Source of the DNA: G963668435 sp963668435
GTDB lineage: Bacteria > Latescibacterota > Latescibacteria > Latescibacterales > Latescibacteraceae
Assembly: GCA_963668435.2 (NCBI GenBank)
Contig: CAXXSC010000010.1
Span: 186,001-250,000 of the forward strand
Length of the DNA stretch: 64,000 nucleotides
Direction: 5' to 3'
Shown here in pieces: positions 26,512-33,992 of this stretch (positions are counted from its first letter, which is position 1; each line of letters starts with the position of its first letter). The notes below the pieces were generated by a model that was not told the origin of the DNA, made no database searches, and was given only the letters and a program-made list of their open reading frames with translations. Position numbers and translations under genes: made by a program.

Positions 26512-26731
26512 AATTCCCCTTAAAATGTATAGTTAGTTAAGATAACAAATTCATAAAGGAAAGTCAATCGAAGAGGAGAATGAAACAAATACTGAACAAT
26601 TCTTTTCAAGAAATCCTGAAAAAGAAACTGGGCAGAGATACAGAAGAGAAATAACGACCGGACATTCCCCGGATGTCATTTTGATTGAAACGAAGAATTT
26701 GTTGACAATAAACACTGCCGCAAAAAAGACT

Positions 26732-26770
26732 TGACAAAATTGTCACAGTGTACCATCATGCTAGTACACT
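26732..26770 (+). promoter_or_regulatory. Promoter/operator of the GntR-ABC operon
   Basis: A TTGACA -35 box (26731-26736) lies within the near-palindrome TGACAA-AA-TTGTCA (26732-26745). A second inverted repeat, AGTGTAC-N10-GTACACT, covers 26747-26770. The outer AGTGTA...TACACT resembles operators described for YtrA-type GntR repressors, so self-repression of the operon is likely. A clear -10 box could not be fixed. Confidence 0.6.
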
Positions 26771-26787
26771 ATTTCAAGGATTACTCC

Positions 26788-27171
26788 ATGAAAATACATT
26801 TCGATCCCAATCGTCCTATTTACCGTCAGCTCATGGACGAAATAAAGAAAAGAACTGTCCGCGGGCAATACCTGCCGGGCGGAAAACTCCCCTCTGTTCG
26901 CGACCTGGCAGGCGAAATCGAGGTCAATCCCAACACAATCGCCCGTGTTTTCAATGAGCTGGAACGCGAAGGATTCATAGAAACGAGGCGCGGCATGGGG
27001 AGCTACATAACAGAGGACACGGCTGTTATTGATAAGGTCAAGAAACAACTGATCGATGAAGCGGTCGACAGTTTCATTCGCGAAACAAAGTCTCTGAATC
27101 TCGATGAAAACACAATCGCACACTTAATTGAAAGTATCCGTTCACATCTTGAGAAAGATAAGGTGTTGTGA
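26788..27171 (+). CDS. GntR-family repressor, YtrA type
   Basis: A 127-residue regulator with an N-terminal winged helix of the GntR type ('PIYRQLMDEIKKRTVRGQYL', 'LPSVRDLAGEIEVNPNTIAR', 'LEREGFIETRRGMGSYI') and only a short helical C-terminal tail, which is the YtrA subfamily layout. Such repressors sit before ABC transporters and answer to envelope stress in Gram-positives. ATG 26788 has an AAGGA site upstream; a longer reading from 26731 would cover the promoter. The operator at 26747-26770 fits its family. Confidence 0.9.
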   Translation: MKIHFDPNRPIYRQLMDEIKKRTVRGQYLPGGKLPSVRDLAGEIEVNPNTIARVFNELEREGFIETRRGMGSYITEDTAVIDKVKKQLIDEAVDSFIRETKSLNLDENTIAHLIESIRSHLEKDKVL

Positions 27172-27195
27172 TCAGTATTTACGGGAGGAGCTGTA

Positions 27196-27888
27196 ATGAT
27201 TCTCAAGGTTCATGATGTCTGGAAAAAATATCCCGGAAAATGGGCTCTCCAGGGAGTAAGTTTCGATGTGCCGAAAGGAAAAGTCCTCGGTGTTCTCGGC
27301 GAAAACGGCGCAGGAAAAAGTACGCTTTTCAGGATTATTGCCAATATCACACGCCCGACCAAGGGCTCAGTCACGATTAACGGCACAAAGGCCGGCCAGA
27401 AAACACGCGGAATGACAGCGTTCCTGCCAGATGTGAATCCCTTCTACGACTGGATGCGGGTAATGGAGCAGATGGAATTCCTCACCGCGTTTTATGACGG
27501 TTGGGATATGAAAAAGACACAGGACCTGCTGAAATACCTCGATATCGATGAAAATGCCAATATAGGGACGCTCTCACGCGGCCAGAAAGCCAAGCTCAAA
27601 CTGGTATTCGCCTTCTCTTGGCCCGCGAAACTTGTTGTTATGGACGAACCCCTCGGTGGAATCGATCCACCGTCCCGGAGGAAAATCATCAACACGCTGT
27701 TCAGTGAATTCCGTTTCGGCGAACAAACCATCCTTATGTCGACACACCTTGTCGACGAGATCGAGGAATTCGTTGAGGATGTCATTTTCCTTAAGAACGG
27801 TGAACTTGTTCTTTCTGGTGTCGCTGACGAACTAAGAGAGGCAATGAACACCTCCCTTTCCGGAGTTTTTGGGGAGATTGCCGGATGA
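27196..27888 (+). CDS. ABC transporter ATP-binding subunit
   Basis: A 230-residue ATPase with Walker A 'GENGAGKST', a signature 'LSRGQKAKLKL', Walker B 'LVVMDEPLGGID' and the switch histidine in 'STHLVDEIEE'. It is closest in style to the short ATPases of ABC-2-type exporters (YtrB/CcmA-like). It starts 24 bases after the regulator gene behind GGGAGGAG. Its stop overlaps the first membrane subunit (ATGA), so the ATPase and permeases are made together. Confidence 0.93.
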   Translation: MILKVHDVWKKYPGKWALQGVSFDVPKGKVLGVLGENGAGKSTLFRIIANITRPTKGSVTINGTKAGQKTRGMTAFLPDVNPFYDWMRVMEQMEFLTAFYDGWDMKKTQDLLKYLDIDENANIGTLSRGQKAKLKLVFAFSWPAKLVVMDEPLGGIDPPSRRKIINTLFSEFRFGEQTILMSTHLVDEIEEFVEDVIFLKNGELVLSGVADELREAMNTSLSGVFGEIAG

Positions 27889-28601
27889 AGATGACATTTC
27901 CGCTGTTCATCAAGTCGTTACGTTCCATGAAAGCTGAACTGACAGCGATTCTTCTGTTCCAGTTTGTCCTTCTGCTGGTCAGATTCAACGATATTATAAC
28001 ACTTGATATGAGGGCGGTTTTCGGCCTTCAAATGAAAGACGACCTGTTTACCATGACGTTCTTCCTCTATCCCGCCCTGCTTCTTTACAATCTTTATATG
28101 GACCGTGAGATCGGAACAGTCATCCAGTGGCATTCGACTCCGCTTAAACGGTGGCGTGATATGACATCACGGCTATTCGCAGTCTTCACGGCATTGGCGG
28201 CAAGCACCCTCATGACATTTATAATCTATATGCTCAAAAATATTTTTGCGCCTGATACAATTAAAGTCAGTCTGCCGATATACATTTCCGCGAAGCTTCT
28301 ATACTGGACATGCGACCCTTTATTCCTTTCATGCATGGTCTGTTTCGGTTGGGGACTGGTGCAGATTCCAAGATCGAACCGTCTGCTCCTGGGCTTGACC
28401 ACTGTGTCAATCCTGTTCGGATTCTATAAATGGTCTGCCTGGTTTCACAGCGGGCTATCCCTCTCTTCATTCAATTTGGGAAGGAAATTTTACAGTATAT
28501 CATCAAAAATGATGTGGACACACTTGTCGGTAACAATGGTTATAGGCGGGCTGTGTGCGGCTATTGGAATGCTTTTATATGAAAAATACGGAGAGGTGTG
28601 A
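27885..28601 (+). CDS. ABC-2-like membrane subunit, tandem paralogue 1
   Basis: A 238-residue integral membrane protein with about six hydrophobic segments and no signal peptide. Tandem-family features are the early 'FIKSLRSMKAELTAILL' region, a mid-protein 'CMVCFGWGLVQI' segment and the end 'GMLLYEKYGEV'. It is the most diverged of the five paralogues. It is coupled to the ATPase by ATGA and to the next gene by TGATG. Confidence 0.8.
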   Translation: MKMTFPLFIKSLRSMKAELTAILLFQFVLLLVRFNDIITLDMRAVFGLQMKDDLFTMTFFLYPALLLYNLYMDREIGTVIQWHSTPLKRWRDMTSRLFAVFTALAASTLMTFIIYMLKNIFAPDTIKVSLPIYISAKLLYWTCDPLFLSCMVCFGWGLVQIPRSNRLLLGLTTVSILFGFYKWSAWFHSGLSLSSFNLGRKFYSISSKMMWTHLSVTMVIGGLCAAIGMLLYEKYGEV

Positions 28602-29317
28602 TGGGAGTTTTAATTTCAAGATATTTCGCTTTGTTGAAAAACGAGTACATGCAGGTCAAACTTGGACTTTCGATTCTTGTGGCTGTTCATATCATGTATC
28701 AACTCATCTATTTTTTCTCCGTAACGTATTTAGAAGATAATCCGTTGGGGATACTGATAGCTCTAACCTTTTTCTTTTTCAGCTACCTATATCCCGTTTA
28801 TTTCCTGTATTCCCTGCACTCTTCATCGAAAAAACGCTCCTTTGATACTGTCCACCTGCTCGCCGTGCCGAAATGGCTGCCCGTTTTCTTCAGATTCCTG
28901 ATCGTTCTTTACGCCGGGATTATCATGCAGTGTCTGACTTTTTCGTTCTATTTTTACTCAATAGTCACAGATTTTAAAGAATCCTTTTCCCCCATGTTCT
29001 ACGACCCACGGTTTTATGCCGGGACACTGATCAGCATGATCAGCGTACCATTTGTGACACTTTCCATCGCCTGTGTTATCTGGGGCGTCATACAGGCAGT
29101 TAAAAGATATCGCGCAATAACTGCCGTTGCTGTCGGCATTTTTGCACATGCCGGGTATTCTCAGCTCTTTAAAAACAAAGACTGGTATATTCTGCCGGAT
29201 TCACTCATCGTATTCAATGACATATATAAACTCGATTACACGGCTGTTACAATGCTCGTTGGCAGCGCGTATATTTTTATCGGCCTTATACTCTACAATC
29301 GCTATGCCGACGTGTAA
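28601..29317 (+). CDS. ABC-2-like membrane subunit, tandem paralogue 2
   Basis: A 238-residue polytopic membrane protein. The start ATG 28601 overlaps the previous stop (TGATG) with GGAGAGG ahead; an in-frame GTG three bases earlier is possible. Paralogue motifs are 'ACVIWGVIQAVKRYRAI' near residue 165 and the terminal 'ILYNRYADV'. It probably forms part of the membrane pore with its neighbours. Confidence 0.8.
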   Translation: MGVLISRYFALLKNEYMQVKLGLSILVAVHIMYQLIYFFSVTYLEDNPLGILIALTFFFFSYLYPVYFLYSLHSSSKKRSFDTVHLLAVPKWLPVFFRFLIVLYAGIIMQCLTFSFYFYSIVTDFKESFSPMFYDPRFYAGTLISMISVPFVTLSIACVIWGVIQAVKRYRAITAVAVGIFAHAGYSQLFKNKDWYILPDSLIVFNDIYKLDYTAVTMLVGSAYIFIGLILYNRYADV

Positions 29318-29394
29318 AAATGGATGGATTGATCTTCACCACGCCATCATTTTTGAGTAAATATGACTGTTTTAAAAAGTTCAGGGGTGCTGCA

Positions 29395-30129
29395 ATGGGA
29401 ATTGTTTCAACAAAATACTCAATGCTTTTCAGTACTGAATTCAGGAAAATGAAAAAGGGCCTACTGACCCTTATGACGTTTCATTGCGTATATATTCTTG
29501 TTCTGTATCTTACCATCGATATGATCCCGAAACGGAATAACGGCAATCCTTTATGGCTTCTGTATGCGCTCTCCATCTGGTTCAGCTACTATCTCTATCC
29601 GGCACTGCTTCTGTACAGTCTTTACAGCGATTCCCAGCGCGAGGTCAAAATCGACAGTGTCCTTTACGCAAGATGGGTCCCGGTTCTCATCAAGTTCCTG
29701 ATAACAATATCGGCAATACTTCTCATGTTTGCGATACCGTTTTTATATTATTTCATGTTTATCTACCAGCCGGACCCTGTCACAGTTCTAACCCGGTATT
29801 TCAGGAAGCCGAATTCAATTATCAGTTCATACATCCGGCACTTCGGTGGCCCGTTCATTGTATCATGCCTTGCCTGCACAATCTGGGGTGCTATCCAGGC
29901 GATCGAAAAATACCGTCACCTGTGGGCAATTGGAATCGGCATATCCGGTTTAGGGCTTTACCGCACAATCATGGCCCATAAACGCGTTTATCACTGGGAA
30001 CTGCTCCCGTCCTCGATACTGCAGTATCTTGACAATTGGAATCTGGATCACCTGGCAGTTACCCTGCTCATTGGCGCCGTATATCTGATATTAGGATTGA
30101 AATTGTATAACCGTTATGCAGACGTGTAA
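29395..30129 (+). CDS. ABC-2-like membrane subunit, tandem paralogue 3
   Basis: A 244-residue polytopic membrane protein. I chose ATG 29395 (AGGGG upstream) over an earlier in-frame ATG at 29320, because the sequence from 'MGIVSTKYSML' aligns with the other paralogues. It carries 'ACTIWGAIQAIEKYRHLWAI' and ends 'LKLYNRYADV'. A 77-base gap before it is the only sizeable gap in the cluster. Confidence 0.8.
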   Translation: MGIVSTKYSMLFSTEFRKMKKGLLTLMTFHCVYILVLYLTIDMIPKRNNGNPLWLLYALSIWFSYYLYPALLLYSLYSDSQREVKIDSVLYARWVPVLIKFLITISAILLMFAIPFLYYFMFIYQPDPVTVLTRYFRKPNSIISSYIRHFGGPFIVSCLACTIWGAIQAIEKYRHLWAIGIGISGLGLYRTIMAHKRVYHWELLPSSILQYLDNWNLDHLAVTLLIGAVYLILGLKLYNRYADV

Positions 30130-30138
30130 GGAGTGATG

Positions 30139-30858
30139 ATGAAGCTTATTGGTCAAAACCTGTCGCTGCTCAGGAATGAATTCCGCTCGCTATGGAAAGG
30201 GATCGTTATTATTTTTGCCATCCAGATAATCCACACCTTTGTCTCGTTTCATTTCAGGGATATATCATCTCACGGAGGTATGGATAATCCGTTCATACGC
30301 TTTTTCTTCCTGATGGGAAACCATTTTTTCTACCTTTACTCACTCCTGTTTCTCTTTTCCCTGCTCCGGGATAAGCAGAAAGCCTCCTCTATTCAGAACG
30401 CGCAGATCGAGCCGTTCAGGGGATTGAGCATGTTTTACAGGTTTGTAATTCTTAATTTCTGCATGCTTGTCATGATCGCGTATCTAATGTATCGGGTGTA
30501 TCATCTTTATTATGTCGTTGGTCCGGTGCGTGCCGACCCTCGCGTGGTTGCAGGCGGTATTGTCCAGCTTTTCAGCGGCCCCTATATCGCACTCTGTCTC
30601 GTCTGTCCAATCTGGGGTGTCATCAATATTGTCGGCAAATACAGGCATATCGCTGCTGTAGTGGTTGGAATTCTGGGTATGGCCACCTATCGGTCACTCA
30701 TTAGCAGCAGCCTTAAAAATCACTGGCAGATAGTGCCGGACAAATATCAGGCGATGATGGACATGTGGAGCATCAACCTGCTGTTGTTGACACTTATTAT
30801 TGGTGCGGTCTATTATCTCGTGGGACTGCTACTTTACAATCGGTTCGCGGATGTGTGA
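30139..30858 (+). CDS. ABC-2-like membrane subunit, tandem paralogue 4
   Basis: A 239-residue polytopic membrane protein with 'VCPIWGVINIVGKYRHIAAV' and the end 'LLLYNRFADV'. Three candidate starts lie in a row (GTG 30133, ATG 30136, ATG 30139); spacing from AAGGAG favours 30139. It starts nine bases after paralogue 3. Confidence 0.8.
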   Translation: MKLIGQNLSLLRNEFRSLWKGIVIIFAIQIIHTFVSFHFRDISSHGGMDNPFIRFFFLMGNHFFYLYSLLFLFSLLRDKQKASSIQNAQIEPFRGLSMFYRFVILNFCMLVMIAYLMYRVYHLYYVVGPVRADPRVVAGGIVQLFSGPYIALCLVCPIWGVINIVGKYRHIAAVVVGILGMATYRSLISSSLKNHWQIVPDKYQAMMDMWSINLLLLTLIIGAVYYLVGLLLYNRFADV

Positions 30859-30868
30859 GGAGGATTGT

Positions 30869-31661
30869 ATGCGGCAATTCCTAGCCTTACTTCGTATGGA
30901 GATCAGGCGGATCAAAGAGTTTTTCTACGGTCTCGTCATAGTCCTTCTGACAGGAAAACTAATACGCTTCCTTGTCAATAACACCTTTACCCGAAACCGG
31001 GGAATGATGCATGAAATAAACGATATATACCGTGCTGCAATAGCTTTTCTTTTCAGGTTGGATTCGGCGGTTTTTTTCATGATCCCCGTTGTGCTCGCGT
31101 TTACGCTGATCTCGGAGAGGAAAAGCCAGTCAGTTATACAGGCCCAATTCCTGCCTGCGAGACGTTTTACGCCTCAACTAGCAAAACTTAGTGCAGTCAT
31201 GGTTCTTAGTTGTATTATCGTGGCAATTGACAGCATAACAGACACTATATCAACACTATTGCTGTTATATATCAACGACGGATTCGCGATGTATTACAAT
31301 CCGAAAAGTTTATCTGCATGTTTTATGCGCCGTATACTCGAAACTGCAATTTATTATCATATAACACTTAATTCATTCAGATACTTACCCACAACAGCCA
31401 TCCGTTACCTGAATGTCTGCCTGTTCTATTCATCTCTCATTATCCTTGCTCACAATGTCATGACAGCGGTCAGGCGATATTCGGTTTTTTATCTGGGGAG
31501 CGACTTTCATCACCGGTATCATGCTTATTCCATACTACATGACACCTTATCTGTTTCTTTTGACTTCCCCCCGGGGATATGACCTCCTGATGACATTCGG
31601 TTTCAGTGCCATGTACCTGGCGGCAGCAATCATTGTGAACGTGAAATATGGTGAAACGTGA
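30869..31661 (+). pseudogene. ABC-2-like membrane subunit, tandem paralogue 5, frameshifted
   Basis: ATG 30869 behind GAGGAGGA opens a frame for a polytopic membrane protein that fails at a T6 run near 31483-31490. Skipping one T restores a frame reading 'FIWGATFITGIMLIPYY' and then 'GFSAMYLAAAIIVNVKYGET', ending at TGA 31659-31661. That tail matches the paralogue ending (KYGEV/RYADV), so the full product would be about 263 residues. The lesion is a single base in a homopolymer, so a sequencing error or a phase-variable switch is as likely as decay. The unshifted product ends at 31582. Confidence 0.8.
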
Positions 31662-31703
31662 TAATATCTCTGCTTGATAGTATGCGTATATCATTCTTAT
31701 GAC

Positions 31704-31735
31704 AAAAAAAGGCCAGTCATTTCGACCGGCCTTTT
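31704..31735. terminator. Bidirectional terminator after the ABC cluster
   Basis: GGCCAGTC pairs with GACCGGCC (one mismatch) around a 5-base loop, with seven A residues on the left and four T residues on the right. It separates the ABC cluster (+) from the convergent lipoprotein gene (-). Confidence 0.85.
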
Positions 31736-31756
31736 CAATAATATACCGCTTCGCGA

Positions 31757-33703
31757 TTATTTGCCGAGCGGATAAACAAGACCCTTGACGTTGGTCTTGA
31801 TGGAATAGACCTTGTCCCAGCAGGTCATGTAAATCGTGTCGAAATTCTCGCCACCGAAACATGCGCTGACCGGGAATGTCGGGGTGTGGATGTTGCCGAT
31901 GTACTCACCGTCGGGTGAGAAAATCTGCAGACCGACAGCGGTACAGACATACAGGTTACCCTTTGCATCGATGGTCATACCGTCAGCACAGCTGCTCCTC
32001 GTGCCGTTCTCCCACTCGGAGATGGGCAGGAAGAGTTCGCAGAACCTGCGTTTGTTGGACAGGGTGCCGTCCTCGTTGACATCGAAAGCGTAGATGAAGT
32101 TCTCTGCCTCGGAGAGCTTGCCTTCCAGATGGTAGGTGCTGCAAAGGTAGAGAGTCTTGCCGTCCGGGCTGAGAAGGACGCCATTGGTCATCTGGAATTC
32201 TTTGTTGCCGGGATTCTCGAGAACACAAATGACATCGCCATTGGGCTTGATGTAGTTGAGTGTCTTGGATGGGCGTTTCGCCTCGTCGAAGATGAACTGC
32301 GGGTCGGTGAAATAGATACCGCCCTTGGCATCGATAACCAGGTCGTTGGGACCATCGATCCTGAGGCCCTTGTGAACGTCGCCACTGGTGATCTTGGTGG
32401 CGAGAGTCTTGACAATCCTGCCCTTGGGCGAAACCTCGATAACGCGATGGCCGGCCATGTCACAAGCGACAATGTTGCCGTTACCCTTGGTCATAAGACC
32501 GTTGGTCTGCATTTTGCCCTTGAAGACATGACGCCAGGTGCCGTCGGGTTTCAGCGCGATCATATCGCTCTTCTTGGGATCGCTCTTCCATGTTCCGGCG
32601 GGAATATCGAAGAACATGCTTGAGAAAATGAGCTCACCGTTCAGCCAGGTCGGGCCCTCGGTGAATTTGAAACCGTCAGCAACCAGTTTCGGCTCTTCGC
32701 CCTTGGGAATAATGGCATGGAACTTGGCACGGCGGTCTTCCATCTTGGCGGAATAATCGTCACGCGGCGGATAGAAAACGTCGATGGCATTACAACCCTG
32801 CGGGCTGAGCTTGCCGCCATGAACCATCTGTGCAGGCAGGAAGAGAGCTTTGCCGACATCCATGGGCTGGATCGTATCGAGAATCCACTCGTCGATCGAG
32901 CCATTGAGGACAGTCATAAGCTGCTCTTCGGGATGGTTATGATAACCGAATTCGATTCCGGGCCACATGAAAATGTTACTGACCTGAACGCCTCTGCCGT
33001 TGATAATTCTCGACCATGCGCCGGGAACGAGCATTGTCCACTGAATGTCATAGAAATTGAAGATTTTGCCAGCCTCGAAATTGGGCTTGCCGGTCATTGC
33101 GGCCGGTTTCACGTTCGAGGGCAGTGTACCGCCAGCGAGCTTGACATAGTCTTCGCGGATCGGAGCATAGAACTCGATGAATTCTGCACCATCAGCACCG
33201 GCACGGACACCATACTCGGCACCTTCCTGCAGATACAGGCAGTGACGGTAGCCAACATAACCTGTAGAGAAGAAATACAGATATGCAGGCTCTTCACCAA
33301 GCATTTTCTCCCAGGAACCATTAACGAGATGCTCGACTGAACCCTTGGTCATGACCATGATGCGTTCGGAGCTGAGAGTCTGTTTCGGGATTTCCGAATT
33401 GGGAGCCATGGTGACGACGTTGACAAGATTGCCGCGTCCCCAGTACATGTTGCCCTTGACGCCAGTGGCGATTTCAGCGTTGCCCTGTGCGTTGCGCTCC
33501 ACGACTTTGCCGTCGGGAATGTTGGACTTGATATTGGTTTCAGTATCAATACTCAGCTCGCGGGTTTTGACACCGTGCTCCGCGATAACCTGATCGTTGA
33601 CCGCTTTCCACTCCGGACCTTTCTGTCCGCAGCCGGCAAAAAGCGACATGGCGGCGACCAATGCAGCCAGCATCGATACCGCAATGAGATTTCTGTGTTT
33701 CAT
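31757..33703 (-). CDS. Lipoprotein fusing a double cupin to an SMP-30/gluconolactonase propeller
   Basis: A 648-residue exported lipoprotein; 'AAMSLFAGCG' is a lipobox with the cysteine near residue 25. Residues about 50-330 form a double-stranded cupin region with the metal-type motif 'GYHNHPEEQLMTVLNG' and a matching 'PAQMVHGG'. Residues about 345-645 match the SMP-30/gluconolaconase/LRE-like propeller: 'FTEGPTW', 'GPNDLVIDAKGGIYFTDP' and 'SCADGMTIDAKGNLYV' supply the Glu, Asn and Asp metal ligands. Known relatives open lactones. ATG 33703 sits eight bases after AGGAGG; the in-frame GTG at 33712 abuts it. A role in sugar-acid or lactone metabolism at the cell surface is inferred. Confidence 0.82.
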   Translation of the reverse strand: MKHRNLIAVSMLAALVAAMSLFAGCGQKGPEWKAVNDQVIAEHGVKTRELSIDTETNIKSNIPDGKVVERNAQGNAEIATGVKGNMYWGRGNLVNVVTMAPNSEIPKQTLSSERIMVMTKGSVEHLVNGSWEKMLGEEPAYLYFFSTGYVGYRHCLYLQEGAEYGVRAGADGAEFIEFYAPIREDYVKLAGGTLPSNVKPAAMTGKPNFEAGKIFNFYDIQWTMLVPGAWSRIINGRGVQVSNIFMWPGIEFGYHNHPEEQLMTVLNGSIDEWILDTIQPMDVGKALFLPAQMVHGGKLSPQGCNAIDVFYPPRDDYSAKMEDRRAKFHAIIPKGEEPKLVADGFKFTEGPTWLNGELIFSSMFFDIPAGTWKSDPKKSDMIALKPDGTWRHVFKGKMQTNGLMTKGNGNIVACDMAGHRVIEVSPKGRIVKTLATKITSGDVHKGLRIDGPNDLVIDAKGGIYFTDPQFIFDEAKRPSKTLNYIKPNGDVICVLENPGNKEFQMTNGVLLSPDGKTLYLCSTYHLEGKLSEAENFIYAFDVNEDGTLSNKRRFCELFLPISEWENGTRSSCADGMTIDAKGNLYVCTAVGLQIFSPDGEYIGNIHTPTFPVSACFGGENFDTIYMTCWDKVYSIKTNVKGLVYPLGK

Positions 33704-33807
33704 CGTGTACACCTCCTGAAATGTTGGTTAGGATAACGTTCTCACTCAGTCATATATAATCGCAAATAGCGTCCCGAAATGCAAGTGCAATCATATGAAA
33801 TGGCATG

Positions 33808-33839
33808 GAAAACGAATGATTTATGCATGAAAACGAATG
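33808..33839. repeat. Direct repeat GAAAACGAATG, two copies 21 bp apart
   Basis: GAAAACGAATG at 33808-33818 and 33829-33839, both preceded by CATG or CAT. The 21-bp period is two helical turns and lies 105-136 bp upstream of the lipoprotein start, in the intergenic region shared with the divergent beta-helix gene. This suggests a binding site for a dimeric regulator. Confidence 0.45.
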
Positions 33840-33899
33840 TGCCGGGCCGAATGTATCATTTCGCTGCACATAAATTATGCACTTTTGTACTCTTTTTAA

Positions 33900-33928
33900 T
33901 TGCACTTAGTCGTTTATTTTGGTAATAT
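33900..33928 (+). promoter_or_regulatory. Possible promoter of the first beta-helix gene
   Basis: TTGCAC, a 17-bp spacer and TAATAT at 33923-33928, 64 bases before the ATG at 33993. The -35 match is partial. Confidence 0.4.
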
Positions 33929-33992
33929 TAATGCAAATAGACTCTTTTTTGAAGCAAGCTATGATTATTAAACCGGGACAGGGAGGACGCCG

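Noticed and set aside
26580..26654. 24-codon frame after GAGGAGA, upstream of the GntR regulator gene
   Set aside because: The ribosome-like site is only one or two bases from the ATG and the peptide has no distinctive features.
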